Source of the DNA: Granulicella pectinivorans
GTDB lineage: Bacteria; Acidobacteriota; Terriglobia; Terriglobales; Acidobacteriaceae
Assembly (NCBI RefSeq): GCF_900114625.1
Contig: NZ_FOZL01000001.1
Coordinates: 1,116,001 to 1,180,000 of the forward strand
Direction of reading: 5' to 3'
Length of the DNA: 64,000 bases
Positions 48,568 through 56,435 of this stretch are shown here, one piece after another (position 1 is the first letter of the stretch; each line of letters opens with the position of its first letter). Under the pieces are notes generated by a model. The model searched no databases and was not told the DNA's origin. It saw only the letters and a list, made by a program, of their open reading frames with translations. Made by a program: the position numbers and the translations under genes.

Positions 48568-50967
48568 ATGAGCTTTGGTACGGTACGGTTTTGGAAGACG
48601 GGGCGCGCGTTGCCTCTGTTGATGTTGGGTGTTCTGGTTGGCGGTCTCCGGGCCGATGCGCAGGCGGGCACATTGCCGGCCGGAGGCCAACCCATGCAGG
48701 TTCCGGGCCAGAACAGCGGCACCGCGCCCCGAGCCAGTTCCGGCGATCAGGGCGGTTCTACCAAAACAGCGAACGCAGCCCCGGGAGAGCTCGCCGCATT
48801 GGCTCCCGCCCCACCTCCACCCGGTCCGGTGGGCCGTAAGCGCATCGGACTCGCCCTCGGCGGCGGCGGCGCGCTGGCCATGAGCGAGATCGGCGCACTG
48901 CAGTGGTTCGAAGAGCACCATATCCCGGTCGATATGATCGCCGGCACCAGCATGGGCTCCATGGTGGGCGCGCTCTACTCCACCGGCAAGACCATCGATG
49001 AGTTGAAGGTCGTCATGAACGACGATGTCTTCAACCAGGTCTTTCGCATCGCCTCCAGCTACAAGAGCCGCAGCTTCCGCCGTCGCGAAGACAGCCGTGA
49101 ACTGCCCAACGCGCTGACCGTCGGCCTGAAGCACGGTGTCTCCCTGCGCAACTCCGTCCTCACCGACCAGGGCCTCAACGGCTTTCTCGATCGTGAGTTC
49201 CTGCGCTACGACGATCAGACCGAGTTCAACTCGCTTCCGATCCCCTTCCGCGCCCTTTCGACCGACCTCACCGACGCCAAGCCCGTCACCTTCGCTCGCG
49301 GCTCTCTCCCCGACGCCGTCCGCGCCTCGGTCTCACTGCCCGGCGTCTATCGCCCGTTTGAGCTGAACGGCCATGAGTACGTCGATGGCGGCGTGCTCGA
49401 AAACCTGCCCACCCGCACCGTCCGCGACATGAAGGCCGACGTGGTCCTGGCCGTCAGCCTGCCTCTCGAACCCGTCGGCAAAAACGACCTCAACTCCATC
49501 CTCGGCGTCCTCGCCCGCAGCTTCTCGGTGGCGATCGAGGCCAACGAAGCCGCCTCGCGCAAGCTGGCCGACGTCGTCATCATGCCGGATATCGCGGGCT
49601 TCTCCGCAACCGACTACCTGCGCACGAAGGAGCTCGCGCAAAAGGGCTATGAGGCCGCCGAGAAGCAGAAGGCTCTCCTGATGCCCTACGCCCTGAGCGA
49701 TGCCGACTGGGCCGAATATCTCGCCGAGCGCAACGCTAAACTGCACGGTCCCGCCGGGACGCTCCTTCAGGTGCGCGTCAAAGCTCCCAACGAAGATACG
49801 CAGCACGTCGTCGAGGCCCGCTTCCGCGGCCTGCTCAACCAGCCCGTAGATACAAAGAAGGTCGAGGCTCTGCTGGAGGACATTCGCAGCGATGGCCGTT
49901 TCGACGCTGACTACTCCGTCACCTACGAGACCCGCAACGAACATCGCCCGGTGCTGCTCGTAACGGTCGCCGACAAGAAGACCGGCCCACCCTTCGTACT
50001 CGTCGGCGCCAACATCGAGGCGCAGACCGGAGGCGTCACCCGCGCCACGATCGAAGGCACCATCATCGATCAGGACTTCCTCGGCTATGGATCCGAGCTG
50101 CGCGGTCACGTCAAAATGGGCTACGAGACCAACCTCGACGCCGAGTACTATCGCAAGTTGCCGACGCTCTTCGGCGTAGGCGATCCCTCTCATCCCGGAG
50201 GCTTCTTCATCGCGCCGCGCCTGGCCTTCACGCGCAAGCCGTACCAGATCTACGATGGCAACACTCGCGTGGCCGAGCGCCTGCTGACCACCTTCGGCGG
50301 CGGTGGCGATCTCGCCTGGAGCGACCAGCGCAAGCGCGAACTCCGCGCCGGATGGGAGGTCAAGACCATCTCCTGGCACGAGAACATCGGCCAGGACACC
50401 CTGCCCGACGTCAAGGGGAGCGCCCAGCGCGCCCGCATTCGTTACGTCTACGACGAACAGGATAAGGCGCTGGTGCCGCAGTTCGGCATCCGGGTCGTCT
50501 CCGAGGGAGCGTACCTGTACAACGCGGCGGGAAGCGTCAGTGCGCCGCAGATCACCACCTCCGTTAGCCTCGCGCACACGTTCAGCAAGAACATCGTCAT
50601 CCTCGGCCTGGATGGAGGCACGATGTTCAACCGCAATGTGGGCCAGCCGTACCGCTTCACGCTGGGCGGTCCCATGCGCCTGTCCGCCTCGGTGATCGAC
50701 CAGTACCGTGGCACGGACTACTTCCTCGTGCAGCCCGCGATGCTCCGCAGGATCGCAAGCCTCCCGCAGGTCCTTGGCCAGAGCATCTACGCCGGAGCGG
50801 TCTACGAGGCCGGCCAGATGCGTGGGCCCGACATGCGCACCATCACCCGGCAGGACGTCATGTTCGGTGTCGTCGCCGAGACACCCATCGGCATCATCTC
50901 CATCGGGCCGGCCCTGGGCGATGGCGGCAACCAGCGCCTCGTCTTCACCCTCGGCAAGCTCTTCTAG
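48568..50967 (+). CDS. PlpD-like patatin phospholipase with an outer-membrane barrel
   Basis: 799 residues. A signal-type N-terminus is followed by a Pro/Ala linker and a patatin domain with GGGGALAMSEIG (98-109), nucleophile S128 in GTSMG and DGG (D273). Then come a POTRA-like segment (about 395-480) and a C-terminal 16-strand-type beta-barrel ending in Phe (GKLF). This is a type Vd autotransporter or tethered lipase. The usual Arg/Gly of the oxyanion loop (GGGxRG) is Leu-Ala here. ATG 48568 is chosen over GTG 48523. The stop shares CTAG with the convergent TIGR03435 gene. Confidence 0.9.
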   Translation: MSFGTVRFWKTGRALPLLMLGVLVGGLRADAQAGTLPAGGQPMQVPGQNSGTAPRASSGDQGGSTKTANAAPGELAALAPAPPPPGPVGRKRIGLALGGGGALAMSEIGALQWFEEHHIPVDMIAGTSMGSMVGALYSTGKTIDELKVVMNDDVFNQVFRIASSYKSRSFRRREDSRELPNALTVGLKHGVSLRNSVLTDQGLNGFLDREFLRYDDQTEFNSLPIPFRALSTDLTDAKPVTFARGSLPDAVRASVSLPGVYRPFELNGHEYVDGGVLENLPTRTVRDMKADVVLAVSLPLEPVGKNDLNSILGVLARSFSVAIEANEAASRKLADVVIMPDIAGFSATDYLRTKELAQKGYEAAEKQKALLMPYALSDADWAEYLAERNAKLHGPAGTLLQVRVKAPNEDTQHVVEARFRGLLNQPVDTKKVEALLEDIRSDGRFDADYSVTYETRNEHRPVLLVTVADKKTGPPFVLVGANIEAQTGGVTRATIEGTIIDQDFLGYGSELRGHVKMGYETNLDAEYYRKLPTLFGVGDPSHPGGFFIAPRLAFTRKPYQIYDGNTRVAERLLTTFGGGGDLAWSDQRKRELRAGWEVKTISWHENIGQDTLPDVKGSAQRARIRYVYDEQDKALVPQFGIRVVSEGAYLYNAAGSVSAPQITTSVSLAHTFSKNIVILGLDGGTMFNRNVGQPYRFTLGGPMRLSASVIDQYRGTDYFLVQPAMLRRIASLPQVLGQSIYAGAVYEAGQMRGPDMRTITRQDVMFGVVAETPIGIISIGPALGDGGNQRLVFTLGKLF

Positions 50968-51746
50968 TCCGCCGTAGGCTGGTCGATCTGGTCGACCACC
51001 ATCACGGGCATCTGTGCCTTGCCGGATTCGAGCTTGAGGCCCAACTGCTCCTGGAGTGCGGTGTAGATGGAAGGTGCCGTCGACTCCGCCGAGGCGGGTG
51101 TGTTGTCGTCGGTGAACGTGATCTTGAAGTCGTAGTGGTCCGTCAGTCCCGTCTTGTCGACGACCAGATGGTGGGTCACATTCGAGAGCACCTGAACCAA
51201 CACCTCCGTGGGGCAATTCGTGCCGTTGAGCTCCCCGCGGCTGCCAAGGATGCCTTGATTGCGGCGTTTACCCTCCTCGCCCGCAGGCGGCGGTGGCGTG
51301 GAAGTCATCTTCACGCCGCCTTTGGCGACGACGAGGTGGAACACTGAAAGCTCCCGGGTGTCAGGATGCGTCTTGAGGTGGAAGCGGTCGGCGAGCAGGG
51401 CTTGCACCATGGCCGCGCGTTCCTGCCGGGTGAGCCGCTTCAGCGCCTCGCGGTCTTCATCGTCCACCTTGGCCTCGATGTCGTAGCGGACGTTCCTGGC
51501 CCAGGCGGGCGTGTTGAGGAGTTGGTCGTCCTGCAGTTGATAGGCGTTGCGGATGACGCTCTCAAGCGTAATGTTCCTGATGCTCAGTCCGTAGGGTGTG
51601 AACAGGAAGCTGATGTTACCGCCGGTGCTGACAGCAGGCTTGACGGTCGAAACCGCGAAGACGATCGGCTTCGCTGGAGATGAAGTTTGGGACTCGATGG
51701 GCAGCACGGCGAAAAGAGTGGCGGCAAGCAGGAGAATGCGCTTCAT
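50964..51746 (-). CDS. TIGR03435 family exported protein, copy 4
   Basis: 260 residues from ATG 51746. Signal peptide RILLLAATLFAVLPIESQ. The family set is present: FAVSTVKPAVSTG, SIRNITLESVIRNAYQL, RYDIEAKVDDED, MVQALLADRFHLKTHPDTREL, DKTGLTDHYDFKITFTDD and a terminal LGLKLESGKAQMPVMVVDQIDQP. The frame extends upstream to 51860 but without a signal-like start. It is convergent with the patatin gene, sharing the bases CTAG. Function unknown. Confidence 0.87.
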   Translation of the reverse strand: MKRILLLAATLFAVLPIESQTSSPAKPIVFAVSTVKPAVSTGGNISFLFTPYGLSIRNITLESVIRNAYQLQDDQLLNTPAWARNVRYDIEAKVDDEDREALKRLTRQERAAMVQALLADRFHLKTHPDTRELSVFHLVVAKGGVKMTSTPPPPAGEEGKRRNQGILGSRGELNGTNCPTEVLVQVLSNVTHHLVVDKTGLTDHYDFKITFTDDNTPASAESTAPSIYTALQEQLGLKLESGKAQMPVMVVDQIDQPTAD

Positions 51747-51970
51747 CGGTGAGGTCCTCGAAATGGCTCTGTGTCTGTGGAACGAAGGGCAAGGTAGGAA
51801 AGTTCCCTGAGGCGCTGTTCCGGCGCGGGCTGCTCCAGGCACAAGCGAGCGGAGAAGCATGGCGAGGGTTTGGAGCGCTTGAGAGCCGCATCCGAAGCAG
51901 CAGTGAGCATCGAAACCGTCAAAATTTTACGCCGCGAGAAGCAGCCTCTCCCGCTTAGGACGCCCGCCGC

Positions 51971-51999
51971 TTCACGCCAGCCCCCGCATCGGGGATAAT
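51971..51999 (+). promoter_or_regulatory. Candidate promoter of ppc, leaderless
   Basis: TTCACG (51971-51976), an exact 17-base spacer and GATAAT (51994-51999), with the ATG starting 8 bases after the -10. The predicted start of transcription is at or next to the ATG, and no Shine-Dalgarno is present. The rest of 51747-51970 holds nothing identified. Confidence 0.55.
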
Positions 52000-52007
52000 C
52001 TATCCCT

Positions 52008-54839
52008 ATGCCGTCGCTATGGAGTACGTCCGATTGGACGCAACGTCTCGCGGAGCTGCAGGCTCCGGTGGGTGATCTGAAGGAAGTTCCGCTGCGCCGC
52101 GATGTCCGCTCGCTCGGCATGCTGCTGGGCGAGGTGCTGCGCGAACAGGCCGGGGCGCCCGTCTACGACGCCGTCGAGACCCTGCGCAAGATCGCCATCG
52201 CGCGTCGCGAGGAAGACTCGGCCGGCGAGGCGGAGGCCGCACGCGACCACCTCCAGCAGGCCCTCGTGCAGGTCGGAACCCTCGATCTCGCCACCGCCTA
52301 CCAGCTTGCACGCGCCTTCGGCTTCTACTTCGAGCTCATCAACCTGGCCGAGACCAACCACCGCAAGCGCCGCCGTCTCGCCAGCATCCTCAAGGCGGAT
52401 GCCGCCCCCCAGCGCGGCTCGCTGCGTGGCACCCTGCGTCGCTTGAAATCTGCCGGACTCGATGCCGACGCGGCCATGAAACAGCTCTCCCGCATCTGCA
52501 TCACGCCGGTCTTCACCGCGCACCCCACGGAGGTCGCACGCCGCTCGGTCATGTTCAAGCGCCGCCGCATCTCCGACCTGCTCGAAAAGCTCGACCGCGT
52601 GCCTCTGCCGGAGGCCACCCTTGAAGGCCTCGAACGCGACATCCTCGCCGAGATCACCGCGCTCTGGCAGACGGACGACGTCCGCAGCGCTCGCCCCACC
52701 GTGCGCGACGAGATCCGCATGGCTCTTGATTACTACGAGCAGTCTCTCTTCGATACGCTTCCGGTCCTCTACGAAGAGGTGGCCGGAGCCCTCGCCGATG
52801 AGTACGGCCTGCACCGCGACCTCGCCGACCTGCCCCAGCTCGTCAGCTTCGGATCCTGGATCGGAGGCGACCGCGACGGCAACCCCTTTGTAACTCCCGC
52901 GGCGACAAAAGAAGCCCTCGGCATGGCGCAGAATCTGCTCTTCGCCCACTACCGCCGCCGCCTCCAGGTCGTCTTTGAGCAGCTCGGCAGCTCAACCCAG
53001 CAGGTGGCCATCTCGTCCGAGCTCTCCACGCGTATCGATGAGTACCTCGACGAGATGCGCCACGCCGGCAACCCCTCGCTCGAAAACCGCTTCCCGTTTG
53101 AGCTTGTGCGCCTCACCGTCGCCTGCATGATGATCCGCCTCGGCGGCGTCCCGCAGAGCGCTGTCTCCATGGCCATCGGCGGCCTCAAACCCTACCAGCA
53201 CGCCTCCGAGTTCGTCGACGATCTCGCCATCCTGCGTCGTAGCCTCATCCGTAACAAGGGGCATCGTCTGTCCAGCATGCTCGTCGACCCCCTGCTCATG
53301 GAGGCCCGCACCTACGGCCTGCATCTGCAAACCCTCGACATCCGGCAGCACGCCCGCGTCCACGCCGTGGCGATCAAGGAACTCTCCGCTTGGCAGGCCC
53401 CCGTCGCCGGCCAGCCCCTCGGTGTTCCACCAGCCCTCACGCCGCAAACGCAGGAGGTCCTCGACACCTTCCGCGCCATCGCCGCTCTCAAGAAGGAATA
53501 CACCCCGGAGGCCATCCGCATCTACGTCATCAGCGGCGCCACCTCGGCTGAGGACGTCCTGCAGGTCGTCTGGCTGGCTCGCATGGGCGGCGTCCGCGTC
53601 GAAGCCGTCGATAGCAAGGGAGACGGAGACCCCGGCCTGATGCCCGTCCCCCTCTTCGAGTCCATCGAAGACCTCCAGAACGCCCCCGCCATCTGTCGCG
53701 AACTCTGGTCCTCCGAGGCCTACAAGCCCCTGCTCGACTCCTGGGGCCGCAAGCAGGAGGTCATGCTCGGCTACTCGGATTCGAACAAGGATGGCGGCAT
53801 GATCGCCAGCACCTGGGAGATCTACAAGGCACACCGCGCCGTCCACACCGTGGCCCGCGAGTGCGGCATCACCCTGCGCCTCTTCCATGGCCGTGGAGGC
53901 ACCGTAGGCCGCGGCGGCGGACCCACCCACCGCGCCATCTTCGCCCAGCCCATGAACAGCTTCGAGGGCGAACTCCGCATCACCGAGCAGGGCGAAGTCC
54001 TCAACTGGAAGTACTCCGACGTCGTCCTCGCCGAGCGCAACATGGAGCTGATGATCGCCGCCTCGCTCGACGCGGTCGTCCGCCCCGACGCCCTCCTCGC
54101 AGAAGAAGGCAACGCCCACCTCACCGGCGTCCTCAAATCCGAGTGGGAGAACACGCTCGACACCCTCTCGGCCACCAGCTACGACTTCTACCGCGCTCAC
54201 ATCGTCAACGATCCCGAGGTCTTCACCTACTTCGAGCAGGCCACGCCCGTCTCGGAGCTCGAGCACGCGCGTATCGGCTCCCGCCCCGCCCGCCGCAGCG
54301 ACGCGCAGGCCAAGCGCTCCATGGCCGATCTCCGCGCCATCCCCTGGGTCTTCGGCTGGATGCAGAGCCGCCACCTCGTTCCCGCCTGGTTCGGCGTAGG
54401 CCACGCCCTCTCGCAGTTCGCCCAAACCGAAGGCGGTCTCGAGCAGATGCGCACCATGGCCCGCGACTTCCCGCTGTTCTTAGACATCGTCCGCAACGTA
54501 GAGATGGCGCTCGCCAAGGCCGACTTCGGCATCGCCCGCCTCTACGCCTCGCTCGTGCAGGACGAAGCTCTCCGCGACCGTGTGTACACCATGCTGCACG
54601 CCGAGTTCTGCCTCACCAAGCAGATGATCCTCGCGATCACCGGCCAGTCCAGCCTTCTCGAAAAGAACAAGGTCTTAGAGCGCTCCATCCGCCTACGAAA
54701 CCCCTACGTCGACCCCATGAGCCTCATCCAGGTAGAGCTCATGCGCCGCAAACGCGAGGGCGACGAAACCGAAGAACTCAACCGCGCCATCACCGCCACG
54801 ATCAATGGCATCAGCGCGGGGTTGCGCAACACGGGTTGA
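52008..54839 (+). CDS. ppc: Phosphoenolpyruvate carboxylase
   Basis: 943 residues, full length, ending in the typical ...GISAGLRNTG. It carboxylates phosphoenolpyruvate to oxaloacetate, replenishing the TCA cycle. Motifs: catalytic His in VFTAHPTEVARR (about residue 171), GSWIGGDRDGNPFV, LGYSDSNKDGG (about 587) and the FHGRGGTVGRGGGP loop (about 626), plus LRAIPWVFGWMQSR and LTKQMIL near the end. It is preceded by a strong promoter but no ribosome site. The pentapeptide gene follows 15 bases later. Confidence 0.97.
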   Translation: MPSLWSTSDWTQRLAELQAPVGDLKEVPLRRDVRSLGMLLGEVLREQAGAPVYDAVETLRKIAIARREEDSAGEAEAARDHLQQALVQVGTLDLATAYQLARAFGFYFELINLAETNHRKRRRLASILKADAAPQRGSLRGTLRRLKSAGLDADAAMKQLSRICITPVFTAHPTEVARRSVMFKRRRISDLLEKLDRVPLPEATLEGLERDILAEITALWQTDDVRSARPTVRDEIRMALDYYEQSLFDTLPVLYEEVAGALADEYGLHRDLADLPQLVSFGSWIGGDRDGNPFVTPAATKEALGMAQNLLFAHYRRRLQVVFEQLGSSTQQVAISSELSTRIDEYLDEMRHAGNPSLENRFPFELVRLTVACMMIRLGGVPQSAVSMAIGGLKPYQHASEFVDDLAILRRSLIRNKGHRLSSMLVDPLLMEARTYGLHLQTLDIRQHARVHAVAIKELSAWQAPVAGQPLGVPPALTPQTQEVLDTFRAIAALKKEYTPEAIRIYVISGATSAEDVLQVVWLARMGGVRVEAVDSKGDGDPGLMPVPLFESIEDLQNAPAICRELWSSEAYKPLLDSWGRKQEVMLGYSDSNKDGGMIASTWEIYKAHRAVHTVARECGITLRLFHGRGGTVGRGGGPTHRAIFAQPMNSFEGELRITEQGEVLNWKYSDVVLAERNMELMIAASLDAVVRPDALLAEEGNAHLTGVLKSEWENTLDTLSATSYDFYRAHIVNDPEVFTYFEQATPVSELEHARIGSRPARRSDAQAKRSMADLRAIPWVFGWMQSRHLVPAWFGVGHALSQFAQTEGGLEQMRTMARDFPLFLDIVRNVEMALAKADFGIARLYASLVQDEALRDRVYTMLHAEFCLTKQMILAITGQSSLLEKNKVLERSIRLRNPYVDPMSLIQVELMRRKREGDETEELNRAITATINGISAGLRNTG

Positions 54840-54854
54840 TACAGGGAGGATGAC

Positions 54855-55379
54855 GTGCTGATCCGGCATCTTGATGGGAGCTTTTTGCTCGACACCAACG
54901 CGCCGTCCGAGGAGTTTTTCCAAGATCTGCGTGGTGCAGATTTTCGTGGATGGGATTCGCAGGCTCCCTACCCCGATGCGACAGACATGCTTCTCGATCT
55001 CGGCATGGTCGATCTGCGCGGTGCGGACTTCACTGGCGCCGATATGTACTGGGTCATGTTCTTCGAAGCCGATTGTGAAGGCGCTATCTTTCGCAATGCA
55101 AGGTTTTATGGATGCGACCTGAAGAACGTGAACTTTCGCGGTGCCGATCTGCGTGGTGCCATTCTCGCGTTGGACAACTTGAACGGTGCAACACATCTGA
55201 TGGGCGCTGATCTATCGGGCGCTCTGCTCGAAGGCTGCAACATGACCGGAACGGAATATGACAAGTTCACCGTCTTTCCCGAGGGCTTCGATCCTGAGGC
55301 ACATGGCATGATTCTGCTGCCTTCTGAGGCCGAAGTGCGAAGGCCATATTACTGGGAACGTTCCAAGGACCAGGAGTGA
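54855..55379 (+). CDS. Pentapeptide-repeat protein
   Basis: 174 residues from GTG, with GGGAGGA 4 bases upstream. The central part shows the A(D/N)LXX pentapeptide pattern: LRGADFRG, LRGADFTGADMYW, EGAIFRNARFYGCDLKNVNFRGADLRGAILALDNL, MGADLSGALLEG. This folds as a right-handed quadrilateral helix; some such proteins bind DNA gyrase or act as scaffolds. The C-terminus (FPEGFDPEAHGMILLPSEAEV) is not repeat-like. It lies 15 bases after ppc, so it is probably co-transcribed. Confidence 0.88.
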   Translation: MLIRHLDGSFLLDTNAPSEEFFQDLRGADFRGWDSQAPYPDATDMLLDLGMVDLRGADFTGADMYWVMFFEADCEGAIFRNARFYGCDLKNVNFRGADLRGAILALDNLNGATHLMGADLSGALLEGCNMTGTEYDKFTVFPEGFDPEAHGMILLPSEAEVRRPYYWERSKDQE

Positions 55380-55389
55380 GCGCTGCTCG

Positions 55390-55395
55390 TATACT
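55390..55395 (+). promoter_or_regulatory. -10-like TATACT before the VWFA-like gene
   Basis: TATACT, then six bases (GCCGCC) and ATG 55402. The arrangement matches the glycosyltransferase gene at 3609 (TATACT-N6-ATG). A leaderless transcript is suggested. The -35 match is poor. Confidence 0.35.
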
Positions 55396-55401
55396 GCCGC
55401 C

Positions 55402-56379
55402 ATGCGGCTCTCCGGTCTACTTCTTCTATTCGTCGCTGGTACCGCCCTCCACGCCCAAAACGACCCGCCCGACACTCTCCACGTCTCCACCCAGCTCGTC
55501 CTCCTCGACGCCACGGTCGAAGTAAAAAAAACCGGTTCCCGAATCCCAGGCTTAGCCCTCGCCGACTTCATCCTCACCGAAGACCATCACCCCCAAACCC
55601 TCACCTACCTCTCCACCGACGAGCTCCCGCTCTCCATCACCCTCCTCTTCGACGTCACCGAATCCGTCATGCCCGTCCTGCACGAGCTGGCCAACGGCGC
55701 TAACGACGTCCTCCTGCACCTCAAGCCCACCGACGAAGTCGCCGTCCTCACCATCTCCTCCCACACCTACCTCCTCCAGCCCTTTACCACCGACCGCTCC
55801 CTCGCCTTCGCCGCCATCCGCCGCGCCGCCGACACCCGCCAGACCAACGATCCCACCTTCATCTACAACGACATGGTCCATGTCGTCCGTGAGACCGCCC
55901 TCTCCACCATCCCCAACAGCCGCCGTGTCCAGCTCTGGCTCACCGACGGCACTGCCAACCGCGAAGAAGACTTCCTCTCCCCCTTCGGCGGTCGCAACGG
56001 TCCGAAACTCCCCAACAAACAGGACGCTACCGACGCCCTTCTGCGCTCCGGACAGGTCGTCTCGGAGCTCATCGAAAAGAGCACCATCACCACCCGATCG
56101 ATGGGACAACATGACCGCACAGGCGACATCCAGGCCTTCGCCGACCTCACCGGAGGCCCCGTCGTAGAAAGCTCCGCCCCCCAGGTCACTGCCCGCCTCA
56201 GCGCCCTCATCGACCAGATTCGCCAGCGCTACACCGTGGGCTACAAACCGTCGGACCCTAAACCCGCCGGCACCCTCTGCCACGTGGAGCTCAAGCTCAG
56301 CGACTCCTTCTTCACCCGACACCCCGAACTCCGCCCCAAAGACCTCACCGTCCGCACGCGCACCACCTACTATCGCTAA
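55402..56379 (+). CDS. VWFA-related acidobacterial secreted protein
   Basis: 325 residues with a signal peptide (GLLLLFVAGTALHAQ). The order fits the TIGR03436-type acidobacterial VWFA-related domain: VSTQLVLLDATVEVKKTG near the start, DFILTEDHHPQTLTYLSTDELPLSITLLFDVTESV with the metal-site-like DxTxS, VQLWLTDG later, and AFADLTGGPVVES. The final 50 residues (IDQIRQRYTVGYKPSDP) are the usual closing segment. The family is of unknown function, probably in cell-surface binding. Confidence 0.85.
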   Translation: MRLSGLLLLFVAGTALHAQNDPPDTLHVSTQLVLLDATVEVKKTGSRIPGLALADFILTEDHHPQTLTYLSTDELPLSITLLFDVTESVMPVLHELANGANDVLLHLKPTDEVAVLTISSHTYLLQPFTTDRSLAFAAIRRAADTRQTNDPTFIYNDMVHVVRETALSTIPNSRRVQLWLTDGTANREEDFLSPFGGRNGPKLPNKQDATDALLRSGQVVSELIEKSTITTRSMGQHDRTGDIQAFADLTGGPVVESSAPQVTARLSALIDQIRQRYTVGYKPSDPKPAGTLCHVELKLSDSFFTRHPELRPKDLTVRTRTTYYR

Positions 56380-56435
56380 AGGATCGTTCCCTCGTCTGGT
56401 ACCCTTGGCATCATCCGCTTCAAGGAGTTCCCCGC

